A stretch of DNA of 7,786 bases, from positions 1 through 7,786 of the forward strand of contig CANCXY010000162.1 of the NCBI GenBank assembly GCA_947381875.1. Direction: 5' to 3'. Below are positions 1-5,704 of this stretch, piece after piece (position 1 is the stretch's first letter; every line of letters begins with the position of its first letter). Under the pieces are notes generated by a model. That model was not told the DNA's origin. It searched no databases and worked only from the letters and a program-made list of their open reading frames with translations. The translations under genes and the position numbers were made by a program. This DNA is from an uncultured Clostridia bacterium (GTDB lineage Bacteria > Bacillota > Clostridia > Oscillospirales > Ruminococcaceae).

Positions 1-37
1 AAGTATACTTTTTTGTAAATCCTAAATTTTGGCTACT

Positions 38-61
38 GGCCTGCATTTGCAGGTCTTTTTT
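38..61 (+). terminator. Intrinsic terminator of an upstream gene outside the window
   Basis: A short hairpin (CCTGC, loop ATTT, GCAGG, extendable by a G-T and a G-C pair to 38/55) is followed at once by six T residues (56-61). This is the classic layout of a rho-independent terminator on the plus strand. No coding region is seen upstream in the window, so it probably ends a gene lying before base 1. Confidence 0.7.
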
Positions 62-284
62 GATGTAAAAAAACGCCGTTATGTTGTTACACCCCATTTT
101 CTTCAAAATGCCGGATTTTGGCTGTTTGCCTGAGTTTATAGGCTTTTGTGCAACTTCACAAGAAAACCGAAAAAACAGGATTTTTGGGGCATTTTTCGGG
201 ATTTTCCGTAAGATTCCAAAAAGATAAAAATTTAACGATATTCTTTTATCGTCTTCCATACGCTTAAAACGTAAAATCAAGACG
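62..284. other. AT-rich gene-free spacer
   Basis: No convincing coding region or RNA gene is visible here. The stretch is rich in T and A runs. It contains a weak terminator-like hairpin (GCCT 128-131 with AGGC 140-143, then TTTT) that resembles the terminator at 38-61, and a small hairpin ACGATA/TATCGT at 235-252. An imperfect inverted pair TTGTG (146-150) / CACAA (157-161) is present, but its spacing does not match a Rex operator. Confidence 0.5.
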
Positions 285-334
285 CAAAAACGGCCACAGC
301 GCCCGGAAAATCCCGGAGGCCGTGGCCGTTTTTG
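285..334 (+). terminator. Strong, potentially bidirectional terminator hairpin
   Basis: A perfect 13-bp inverted repeat (285-297 with 322-334, arms CAAAAACGGCCAC / GTGGCCGTTTTTG) encloses a GC-rich loop that can pair further (GCC 301-303 with GGC 318-320). The outer end of each arm is A5 or T5, so transcripts from either strand would carry a U run after the GC stem. It sits about 50 bp before the alcohol dehydrogenase promoter and probably insulates that gene from upstream transcription. Confidence 0.75.
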
Positions 335-382
335 TCAGATTTTGGTTTGATCGGATTTTGTCATTTTTTTATCATTTACCCT

Positions 383-411
383 TTGACAGCCGCAGGGGTT
401 TGTGGTATGCT
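383..411 (+). promoter_or_regulatory. Sigma-A type promoter of the alcohol dehydrogenase gene
   Basis: A perfect -35 box TTGACA (383-388) is followed after exactly 17 bp by TATGCT (406-411), one mismatch from the TATAAT consensus. Transcription would start near base 418, giving a 5' leader of about 80 nt before the ATG at 497. The leader contains a small hairpin (GCCG CATA CGGC, 453-464). The promoter position shows that the upstream ATG at 332 cannot be the translation start. Confidence 0.85.
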
Positions 412-496
412 AAATGCGCAGGTATTTTCACCCTGTTCCGCCGCGTGCCTGGCCGCATACGGCGCAACTCTACATATTATCAGGAGGGTAACTATT

Positions 497-1708
497 ATGG
501 GTCGTTTTACATTGCCGCGTGATCTGTATCATGGCAAGGGTTCTCTGTCCGAGCTGGCAAACCTGAAGGGCAAAAAGGCTATCGTCGTCGTGGGCGGCGG
601 CAGCATGAAGCGCTTCGGCTTTTTGGATAAGGCTGTCGACTACCTGAAACAGGCGGGTATGGAAGTGCAGCTTTTCGAGAACGTCGAGCCGGATCCTTCC
701 GTCGAGACCGTCATGAAAGGCGCAGAGGCCATGCGCGCGTTTGAGCCGGACTGGATTGTTGCCATGGGCGGCGGCTCCCCCATCGACGCCGCAAAGGCCA
801 TGTGGGCTTTCTATGAATACCCCGAGACGAGCTTTGAGGATCTCATCACGCCGTTCAGCTTCCCCACGCTGCGCACCAAGGCAAAATTCTGCGCTATCCC
901 GTCCACTTCCGGCACAGCCACCGAAGTGACCGCGTTTGCCGTTATTACCGACTACGCCAAGGGCATCAAGTATCCGCTGGCGGACTTCAATATCACCCCG
1001 GACGTGGCAATCGTTGACCCAGACCTGGCCGAGACCATGCCCAAGCGCCTGACCGCGCACACCGGTATGGACGCCATGACCCACGCCATTGAGGCCTATG
1101 TTTCCACCCTGCACTGCAACTACACGGACGGCCTGGCGCTGCATGCCATCAAGATGATCCACAACAACCTGAAAAAGTCCTTCGACGGCGATATGGCAGC
1201 CCGCGCCGCCATGCACGACGCACAGTGCTTGGCTGGTATGGCGTTCTCGAACGCACTGCTGGGCATTGTACACTCCATGGCCCACAAGACGGGCGCGGCG
1301 TTCAGTGGCGGCCACATCATCCACGGCGCGGCGAACGCAATGTACCTGCCGAAGGTCATCAAGTACAACGCGAAGAACGCCGAGGCGGTGGAGCGCTATG
1401 CCGAAATCGCGAAGTTCATCGACCTGCCCGGCAGCACCACGGAGGAGCTTGTGGACGCGCTGTGCGCCGAGCTGCGCAATATGAACACCCAGCTTGAAAT
1501 CCCGCTCTCCATCCAGAACTACGGCCAGGGCGGCGCGGTAGCCGACAAGGGCATCATTGATGAGAAAGAGTTCAACGAAAAGCTCTCCGACGTGGCCGCG
1601 AATGCCATCGGCGACGCCTGCACCGGCTCCAACCCCCGCATCCCCACCCAGGAGGAGATGGAAAAGCTGCTGTTAGCTGTCTATTATGACAAAGAAATCG
1701 ACTTCTAA
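497..1708 (+). CDS. Iron-containing alcohol dehydrogenase
   Basis: A 403-residue group III (iron-dependent) alcohol dehydrogenase, a cytoplasmic enzyme that interconverts an alcohol and an aldehyde with NAD(P)H. The cofactor-binding glycine motif GGGSPIDAAK lies at residues 91-100. The four family metal ligands are all present: D192 and H196 (GMDAMTHAIEAY), H263 (SMAHKTGA) and H276 (HGAANA). Length and motifs fit the 380-400 residue single-domain ethanol/butanol dehydrogenases and the C-terminal half of AdhE. The ATG at 497 is chosen because AGGAGGG (482-488) lies 8 nt upstream and the promoter at 383-411 precedes it. An in-frame ATG at 332 would add 55 non-conserved residues and lies upstream of the promoter. 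The substrate cannot be read from the sequence; a fermentative role such as ethanol or butanol formation is inference, supported by the neighbouring redox genes. Confidence 0.93.
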   Translation: MGRFTLPRDLYHGKGSLSELANLKGKKAIVVVGGGSMKRFGFLDKAVDYLKQAGMEVQLFENVEPDPSVETVMKGAEAMRAFEPDWIVAMGGGSPIDAAKAMWAFYEYPETSFEDLITPFSFPTLRTKAKFCAIPSTSGTATEVTAFAVITDYAKGIKYPLADFNITPDVAIVDPDLAETMPKRLTAHTGMDAMTHAIEAYVSTLHCNYTDGLALHAIKMIHNNLKKSFDGDMAARAAMHDAQCLAGMAFSNALLGIVHSMAHKTGAAFSGGHIIHGAANAMYLPKVIKYNAKNAEAVERYAEIAKFIDLPGSTTEELVDALCAELRNMNTQLEIPLSIQNYGQGGAVADKGIIDEKEFNEKLSDVAANAIGDACTGSNPRIPTQEEMEKLLLAVYYDKEIDF

Positions 1709-1717
1709 GCCCTGCTT

Positions 1718-1735
1718 TTTGTAATTCGTTACAAA
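1718..1735. promoter_or_regulatory. 18-bp perfect palindrome, possible operator
   Basis: TTTGTAA-TTCG-TTACAAA is a perfect 7-4-7 inverted repeat, 10 bp after the dehydrogenase stop codon and about 50 bp before the extended -10 box of the next transcription unit. It could be a dimeric repressor site or an AU stem capped by UUCG at the end of the dehydrogenase mRNA. Its size resembles Rex operators, but the G lies one position away from the Rex consensus (TTGTTAA/TTGTGAA), so no regulator is assigned. Confidence 0.35.
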
Positions 1736-1780
1736 CTTCACAAAAGAGGATAATTTCCAAATACGCACCTTTACATTTTG

Positions 1781-1789
1781 TGTTATACT
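1781..1789 (+). promoter_or_regulatory. Extended -10 promoter for nfnAB (candidate)
   Basis: TGT-TATACT contains the TGn extension directly before a near-consensus -10 box (TATACT, 1784-1789). No good -35 box is found 16-18 bp upstream, which extended -10 promoters tolerate. The predicted start is around 1796, so the mRNA would begin at the hairpin at 1797-1826. The nfnA start codon follows about 100 nt downstream. Confidence 0.55.
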
Positions 1790-1796
1790 GTTTTCT

Positions 1797-1831
1797 GGGC
1801 GCAGCCGTTGGCCAGCGGCTGCGCCCCTTTT
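1797..1831 (+). terminator. GC-rich hairpin with T run: dehydrogenase terminator or 5' hairpin of nfnAB mRNA
   Basis: An 11-bp perfect stem (GGGCGCAGCCG 1797-1807, CGGCTGCGCCC 1816-1826) with an 8-nt loop is followed by C and TTTT. Read from the dehydrogenase gene, it looks like an intrinsic terminator 89 bp past the stop codon. Because the extended -10 box at 1781-1789 would start transcription at about 1796, the same hairpin may also cap the 5' end of the nfnAB transcript. A second, interrupted hairpin (CCCG/CGGG and GCCG/CGGC, 1843-1873) follows before the nfnA ribosome binding site. Confidence 0.65.
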
Positions 1832-1899
1832 CTGTCATTATCCCCGTGCCGTGAACCGTTCGCGGCGTGCGGGAGAAGCATAAGGAGGAATGCGTGAGC

Positions 1900-2742
1900 A
1901 TGTACAAAATTCTGGAAAAAACACCGCTGAACCCGACGGTCACAAAAATGGTCGTTGAGGCCCCGCTGGTAGCAAAAAAGGCAGAACCGGGCCAGTTCAT
2001 CATCTTCCGCGCGTCCGAGGACGGCGAGCGTATCCCGCTCACCATCGCGGATTACGACCGCGAGGCCGGTACAGTGACGATCATCTTCCAGATCGTCGGC
2101 GGGGCCACGATGGAGCTGAACACGCTGAACGCCGGGGATTCCATTGTTGATTTCGTCGGCCCTCTGGGCACGCCGAGCCGTTTGGACGGCATCAAGAAGG
2201 TGGCCGTCGTGGGCGGCGGCGTAGGCTGCGCGATTGCCTACCCCACCGCAAAGAAGCTGCATGAACTGGGCGCGGAAGTACACAGCGTTATCGGCTTCCG
2301 CAGCCAGGACCTGGTAATCCTGGAAAAGGAATTTGAAGCAGTTTCCGATCAGGTCGTCAAGATGTCTGACGATGGTACATGGGGCGAAAAGGGCCTTGTG
2401 ACAAACGCGCTGGAAAAACTGATTGAGGCGGGCAACCAGTACGACGAAGTGATTGCCATCGGGCCGCTGATCATGATGAAATTTGTGTGCAAGTTGACGG
2501 AGAAATACAACATTAAAACGACCGTCTCCATGAACCCGATCATGATCGACGGCACGGGCATGTGCGGTGGCTGCCGCCTGACTGTGGGCGGCGAGACGAA
2601 GTTCGCCTGTGTGGACGGCCCGGATTTCGACGGCCACAAGGTGGATTTCGACGAGGCGATGAAGCGCGGCGCGATGTACCGCGACTTTGAGGCGCATGCC
2701 CGCGAGGCCGCGTGCGAGCTGCTGAATAAGGAGGTCAAATAA
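1900..2742 (+). CDS. nfnA: NfnA: small subunit of NADH-dependent reduced ferredoxin:NADP+ oxidoreductase
   Basis: A 280-residue FAD/NAD(H)-binding, [2Fe-2S] protein of the ferredoxin-NADP reductase / dihydroorotate dehydrogenase electron-transfer family. It has an N-terminal FAD barrel with RIPLTIAD (residues 44-51), then the nucleotide-binding motif VVGGGVGCA (103-111). The C-terminal cluster motif is D217-GTG-M-C222-GG-C225 with C237 in FACVDGPDFDGH, matching the three Cys plus one Asp [2Fe-2S] site known in Thermotoga NfnA. With NfnB it forms the cytoplasmic electron-bifurcating transhydrogenase linking NADH, reduced ferredoxin and NADPH. ATG 1900 is chosen as it begins the conserved MYKILEK; AGGAGG (1883-1888) lies 11 nt upstream. 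GTG 1894 is in frame with only 5 nt spacing and is a possible alternative adding two residues. The related sulfide dehydrogenase and glutamate-synthase-associated proteins cannot be excluded by sequence alone, but the gene pair is typical of Nfn. Confidence 0.9.
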   Translation: MYKILEKTPLNPTVTKMVVEAPLVAKKAEPGQFIIFRASEDGERIPLTIADYDREAGTVTIIFQIVGGATMELNTLNAGDSIVDFVGPLGTPSRLDGIKKVAVVGGGVGCAIAYPTAKKLHELGAEVHSVIGFRSQDLVILEKEFEAVSDQVVKMSDDGTWGEKGLVTNALEKLIEAGNQYDEVIAIGPLIMMKFVCKLTEKYNIKTTVSMNPIMIDGTGMCGGCRLTVGGETKFACVDGPDFDGHKVDFDEAMKRGAMYRDFEAHAREAACELLNKEVK

Positions 2743-2744
2743 TC

Positions 2745-4139
2745 ATGCCGAATATGGACCCGAAAAAGTGCCCTATGCCGGTACAGGAGCCGGACGTGCG
2801 CAACAAGAATTTCAGCGAGGTCGCGTTGGGCTATACGCTGGAAATGGCTGTGAATGAGGCCAAGCGCTGCCTGAACTGCAAAAACAAGCCGTGCGTGAGC
2901 GGCTGCCCGGTCAATATCGACATCCCCGCGTTCATCGGCAAGGTGGCCGAGGGCGACATTGAGGGCGCGTATGGGGTGCTGAGCGCGCAGAGCGCGCTGC
3001 CCGCCGTGTGCGGCCGCGTGTGCCCGCAGGAGACCCAGTGCGAGGGCAAGTGCGTGCGCGGCATTAAGACCGAGAGCGTCGGCATTGGCCGTCTGGAGCG
3101 CTTTGTGGCCGACTGGCACCGCGAACACAGCGGTGAAAAGGCGGCCGCGCCCGCGTCCAACGGGCACAAAGTCGCCGTAATTGGCTCCGGCCCCTCTGGC
3201 CTGACCGCCGCAGGCGATTTGGCAAAGATGGGCTATAAAGTCACAATCTATGAAGCGCTGCACACACCGGGCGGCGTGCTTGTATATGGTATCCCTGAAT
3301 TCCGTCTGCCAAAAGAGATTGTACGCCAGGAGATCAACGGGTTGAAAGATCTGGGCGTGGACGTGGAGACGAACGTCGTCATTGGCAAGACCATCACCAT
3401 TGACGAGCTGTTCGACATGGGCAACGAGGCTGTGTTCATCGGTTCCGGCGCGGGCCTGCCCCGCTTCATGGGCATTCCGGGCGAAAGCCTCAAGGGCGTA
3501 TACTCCGCCAATGAGTTCCTGACGCGCATCAACCTGATGAAAGCGTATAAACCGGATTCCAAGACGCCGATCCAGCATGCCAAAAATGTGGCTGTCGTGG
3601 GCGGCGGCAACGTCGCGATGGACGCCGCGCGCTGCGCCAAGCGTTTGGGCGCGGAGAATGTGTACATTGTTTACCGCCGCAGCATGAACGAGCTGCCCGC
3701 CCGTAAGGAAGAAGTCGAACACGCCGAGGAGGAGGGCATCATCTTTAAGACGCTCACCAACCCCGTCGAGGTGCTGGGCGACGCGGACGGCAACGTGTGC
3801 GGCATGAAGTGTGTTGAGATGGAACTGGGCGAGCCGGACGAGAGCGGACGCCGTCGCCCTGTCGTGAAAGAGGGCAGCGAATTTACGCTGGACGTAGACT
3901 GCATGATCATGTCGATTGGCACCAGCCCCAACCCGCTGATTCGCTCCACCACACCGGGCCTGGAGACGAACAAGCACGGCTGCATCATCACCAACGGCGA
4001 CGACGGCCTGACGACGCGCAATGCGGTATACGCGGGCGGCGACGCCGTTACAGGCGCGGCGACGGTCATCCTGGCGATGGGCGCGGGCAAGAACGCGGCA
4101 AAGGCCATTGACGAGTATCTCAAGAGCAAGAACGCGTAA
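2745..4139 (+). CDS. nfnB: NfnB: large subunit of NADH-dependent reduced ferredoxin:NADP+ oxidoreductase (GltD-like)
   Basis: A 464-residue flavoprotein, often annotated as glutamate synthase small subunit. The N-terminal domain carries eight cysteines for two [4Fe-4S] clusters: C42, C45, C50, C54 (CLNCKNKPCVSGCP) and C89, C93, C99, C103. It is followed by the bifurcating-FAD Rossmann motif VAVIGSGPSGLTAAG (143-157) with TPGGVLVYGIPEFRLPK (174-190), and an NADP-binding Rossmann fold VAVVGGGNVAMDAA (282-295) ending in YRRS (310-313). A C-terminal GGDAVTGAATVILAMGAGKNAA completes FAD binding. It starts 2 nt after the nfnA stop; its ribosome binding site AAGGAGG (2728-2734) lies inside nfnA, so the two are co-transcribed and probably translated in balance. 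No large glutamate synthase subunit is adjacent, favouring Nfn over a GltD role. NfnAB would recycle NADPH and ferredoxin during fermentation. Confidence 0.92.
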   Translation: MPNMDPKKCPMPVQEPDVRNKNFSEVALGYTLEMAVNEAKRCLNCKNKPCVSGCPVNIDIPAFIGKVAEGDIEGAYGVLSAQSALPAVCGRVCPQETQCEGKCVRGIKTESVGIGRLERFVADWHREHSGEKAAAPASNGHKVAVIGSGPSGLTAAGDLAKMGYKVTIYEALHTPGGVLVYGIPEFRLPKEIVRQEINGLKDLGVDVETNVVIGKTITIDELFDMGNEAVFIGSGAGLPRFMGIPGESLKGVYSANEFLTRINLMKAYKPDSKTPIQHAKNVAVVGGGNVAMDAARCAKRLGAENVYIVYRRSMNELPARKEEVEHAEEEGIIFKTLTNPVEVLGDADGNVCGMKCVEMELGEPDESGRRRPVVKEGSEFTLDVDCMIMSIGTSPNPLIRSTTPGLETNKHGCIITNGDDGLTTRNAVYAGGDAVTGAATVILAMGAGKNAAKAIDEYLKSKNA

Positions 4140-4158
4140 TATCATCCTCTTATCAATC

Positions 4159-4187
4159 ATCCCCCGCCCATTGGCGGGGGATATTTT
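4159..4187 (+). terminator. Intrinsic terminator of nfnAB
   Basis: A perfect 10-bp stem (ATCCCCCGCC 4159-4168, GGCGGGGGAT 4173-4182) closes a four-base loop (CATT), followed by ATTTT. It begins 19 nt after the nfnB stop codon and ends the plus-strand redox transcription unit. The T tract is short and interrupted, but the stem is very strong. Confidence 0.85.
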
Positions 4188-4228
4188 ATAGGGAAATCTC
4201 AAACTACTTAGCCGAACCCCGCAGGGAT

Positions 4229-4273
4229 TATCAGGACAGGGGCGGAAAAACCGTGTATCCTTATATCAGGACA
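4229..4273. repeat. Pair of 10-bp direct repeats upstream of the AraC-VOC gene
   Basis: TATCAGGACA occurs exactly at 4229-4238 and again at 4264-4273, a spacing of 35 bp, in the region 30-75 bp before the start codon at 4304. Paired direct repeats are the usual operator form for AraC-family proteins, so autoregulation is a reasonable inference. A weak promoter (AGGACA 4233-4238, 17 bp, TATCCT 4256-4261) would overlap the first copy and lie just before the second. Confidence 0.4.
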
Positions 4274-4303
4274 AAACTTTGACGGCAAATGAGGAATGAC
4301 AGC

Positions 4304-5098
4304 ATGAAAACGGCGGAAGCCTTACAGCGGGCGGTAGACTATATCGAGGAACATTTGTGCGGCGAACTTTCATTGCATGACGCAGCCGCGCGGGCATATC
4401 TATCCGACGCACATTTTCAGCGTTTGTTTTCGGTCGTGTTCGGTATTTCTTTGGGCGAGTATATCCGGGGCCGCAGGCTGACGCTGGCGGGAAAGGCATT
4501 GGCAAACGGGGGCGGAAAGGTCATTGATATCGCCCTGCAATACGGGTATGAATCGCCGGAGAGCTTTTCCCGCGCCTTTGTCCGTTTTCATGGTTTTCCC
4601 CCATCGGCGGCGCGCAGCCAGAGGGGGCGGCTCCATGTGCTTGAAAAGCTCTCTGTCCAATCTATTTTGGGAGGAAATGAGATGGAACAGAACTGGAAAG
4701 AGCGGGGCTACACGGTATACGAAAACGCGCCGGTGTATTACACGCGGGATATGGATAAGACCCTTGCGTGGTTTGAACAGGTTTTGGGCTGGCGCGGGAA
4801 CATTGACGCGAGGGATGGACAGAGCCAGGGCACATACGGCTGTGTGATGTCGCTGCCCGTGGAGCTGCACACCCTCACGCAAATCCCCTTTAACGGCTTT
4901 CACCTGTTTTCGGGGGAGCCGTCCCTGCGAACTGTTGGCTTTATCCGTGTGGCAGGCGATATTGAAAAACTGGCTGCTTCTGTGAAAAGCAGCGGGTGGA
5001 AGCAGATCAGCGCTGTCACCGCGCAGCCGTGGGGGGCACGGGTGTGCGATGTCACTACTGTGGATGGAAGTATCCTTCGGTTTTTTCAGATAGATTGA
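4304..5098 (+). CDS. AraC-type DNA-binding domain fused to a VOC (glyoxalase-like) domain
   Basis: A 264-residue predicted cytoplasmic regulator. Residues 1-108 form a compact MarA/Rob-like double helix-turn-helix: first unit around 21-65 (LSLHDAAARAYLSDAHFQRLF), second around 72-105 (VIDIALQYGYESPESFSRAF, then GFPPSAAR). Residues 127-264 look like one VOC-fold unit (APVYYTRDMDKTLAWFEQVLGW at the start, VTTVDGSILRFFQID at the end), which in such fusions is expected to bind a small ligand rather than catalyse; ligand unknown. ATG 4304 is chosen because GAGGA (4291-4295) is 8 nt upstream; the in-frame ATG at 4289 has no ribosome binding site. An internal ATG at 4682 (residue 127) has its own strong GGGAGG at 4669-4674, exactly at the domain boundary. 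Direct repeats lie upstream. The gene is monocistronic and converges on the DUF2000 gene. Confidence 0.85.
   Translation: MKTAEALQRAVDYIEEHLCGELSLHDAAARAYLSDAHFQRLFSVVFGISLGEYIRGRRLTLAGKALANGGGKVIDIALQYGYESPESFSRAFVRFHGFPPSAARSQRGRLHVLEKLSVQSILGGNEMEQNWKERGYTVYENAPVYYTRDMDKTLAWFEQVLGWRGNIDARDGQSQGTYGCVMSLPVELHTLTQIPFNGFHLFSGEPSLRTVGFIRVAGDIEKLAASVKSSGWKQISAVTAQPWGARVCDVTTVDGSILRFFQID
4669..4684 (+). promoter_or_regulatory. Internal ribosome binding site and ATG at the AraC/VOC junction
   Basis: GGGAGG (4669-4674) stands 7 nt before ATG 4682, in the same frame as the AraC-VOC gene. Initiation here would yield a free 138-residue VOC protein from the same mRNA. The signal is better than that of the gene's own start at 4304. 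It may be functional, or it may be a relic of the fusion of two once-separate genes. Confidence 0.5.
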
Positions 5099-5113
5099 GG
5101 TTTGTTTTATAAC

Positions 5114-5158
5114 GCAAAGCCGCCCTGTGGGATTTCATAGGGCGGCTTTGCATATTTT
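5114..5158 (+). terminator. Intrinsic terminator of the AraC-VOC gene
   Basis: A perfect 13-bp stem (GCAAAGCCGCCCT 5114-5126, AGGGCGGCTTTGC 5139-5151) is followed by ATATTTTTG. It starts 15 nt after the stop codon at 5096-5098. The U run exists only on the plus strand; read from the converging DUF2000 gene the hairpin is followed by GTTATAAAA, so any action on the minus strand would be weaker. Confidence 0.85.
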
Positions 5159-5196
5159 TGATTTCCATTTGTTCTGCTTTATAGAATCTTCCCCGC

Positions 5197-5619
5197 TCAC
5201 CGCAGCAGCGGCAGATTTCCCGTCAACTGATTGACTTTCTTTTTATCGCCGCAGATCGCAAGGCCGATATATTGTAGCTCCTCGCCCCGGCAGCGCGCCA
5301 TTTTGCCTATAAACTCCCGGTAGGTTTTGCAGCTTTGCGCGAGGCTGGAAAAATCCACGACTGTCAATTCCGAAAAAGGCGGTTCAAACAGTTTTGCGCG
5401 CAGTTCTTTCAATCGTTCCGTGTCCCCTTTCAGGATGGGGACAGGAAATTGGATAATGCCCGCATGCGCGCGGCCTTCGGCGTCGGGCACGTCCTCCCCC
5501 ACTACGTCCGGCATTTTCATTCCCATCGTGATGCCTAAAATCGCGGCGGTGTTGGCGGACACGCCCGGCGGCAGCGTCTCCTCTAATACAATCACACACT
5601 TCTCCTGTTCCACATTCAT
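5197..5619 (-). CDS. DUF2000 family protein
   Basis: A 140-residue soluble protein without signal peptide or membrane segment. The opening KCVIVLEETLPPGVSANTAAILGITMG (residues 7-33), followed by GRAHAGIIQFPVPILKGD (49-66), is the recognisable DUF2000 pattern; the family has a peptidyl-tRNA-hydrolase-II-like fold by my recollection, but no established function. Length matches the family (about 135-140). The ATG at 5619-5617 is preceded by AGGGA (5629-5625) with 5-nt spacing. It lies 72 bp downstream of the AraC regulator on the same strand with no clear promoter between, so co-transcription is likely. A hairpin at 5684-5704 sits between the two genes. DUF2000 genes next to AraC regulators suggest the pair acts together, possibly as regulator and target; this is inference. 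Confidence 0.8.
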   Translation of the reverse strand: MNVEQEKCVIVLEETLPPGVSANTAAILGITMGMKMPDVVGEDVPDAEGRAHAGIIQFPVPILKGDTERLKELRAKLFEPPFSELTVVDFSSLAQSCKTYREFIGKMARCRGEELQYIGLAICGDKKKVNQLTGNLPLLR

Positions 5620-5683
5620 ACAGTTCCCTGCCCTTCCTTAAAGATGCGGTAGTGTCCAGGCGGCGGAGATATTTTCCGTATAC

Positions 5684-5704
5684 TTCCCGCCCTACGGGCG
5701 GGAA
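5684..5704 (-). other. Hairpin overlapping the AraC regulator stop codon
   Basis: A perfect 9-bp inverted repeat (TTCCCGCCC / GGGCGGGAA) with a 3-nt loop spans the last codons and the TAG (5694-5692) of the AraC gene. No U run follows on the minus strand (GTATACGGAAAA comes next), so it is not a standard terminator. It may partly terminate, protect or process the mRNA and so set unequal levels of AraC and DUF2000. Confidence 0.6.

Noticed and set aside
146..161. Rex operator (TTGTG...CACAA) upstream of the alcohol dehydrogenase
   Set aside because: The half-sites are 6 bp apart instead of the 8 bp expected for Rex, and the element is over 200 bp from the promoter and beyond a terminator.
332..496. 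Upstream in-frame start at 332 for the alcohol dehydrogenase, adding 55 residues
   Set aside because: It lies upstream of the TTGACA-17-TATGCT promoter and inside a terminator arm, has no ribosome binding site, and the added residues are not like the family; ATG 497 has AGGAGGG at ideal distance.
470..1324. Minus-strand open frame (284 codons) opposite the alcohol dehydrogenase
   Set aside because: Shadow frame with low-complexity composition, opposite a well-supported enzyme with all metal ligands intact.
1770..1789. TTTACA as the -35 box for TATACT
   Set aside because: Only 8 bp separate the two boxes, too short for a sigma-A promoter; the TGn extension explains the promoter better.
1783..2697. 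Minus-strand open frame (304 codons) opposite nfnA
   Set aside because: Antisense shadow; it also crosses the terminator hairpin and promoter region, and has no ribosome binding site or recognisable domain.
2349..4202. Very long minus-strand open frame (617 codons) opposite nfnA/nfnB
   Set aside because: It is antisense to two clearly conserved genes, is rich in Ala, Arg, His and Val as expected from the complement of GC-biased codons, and resembles no known protein.
4279..4302. TTGACG as a -35 box for the AraC-VOC gene
   Set aside because: A matching -10 box would fall at the start codon, leaving no leader or ribosome binding site.
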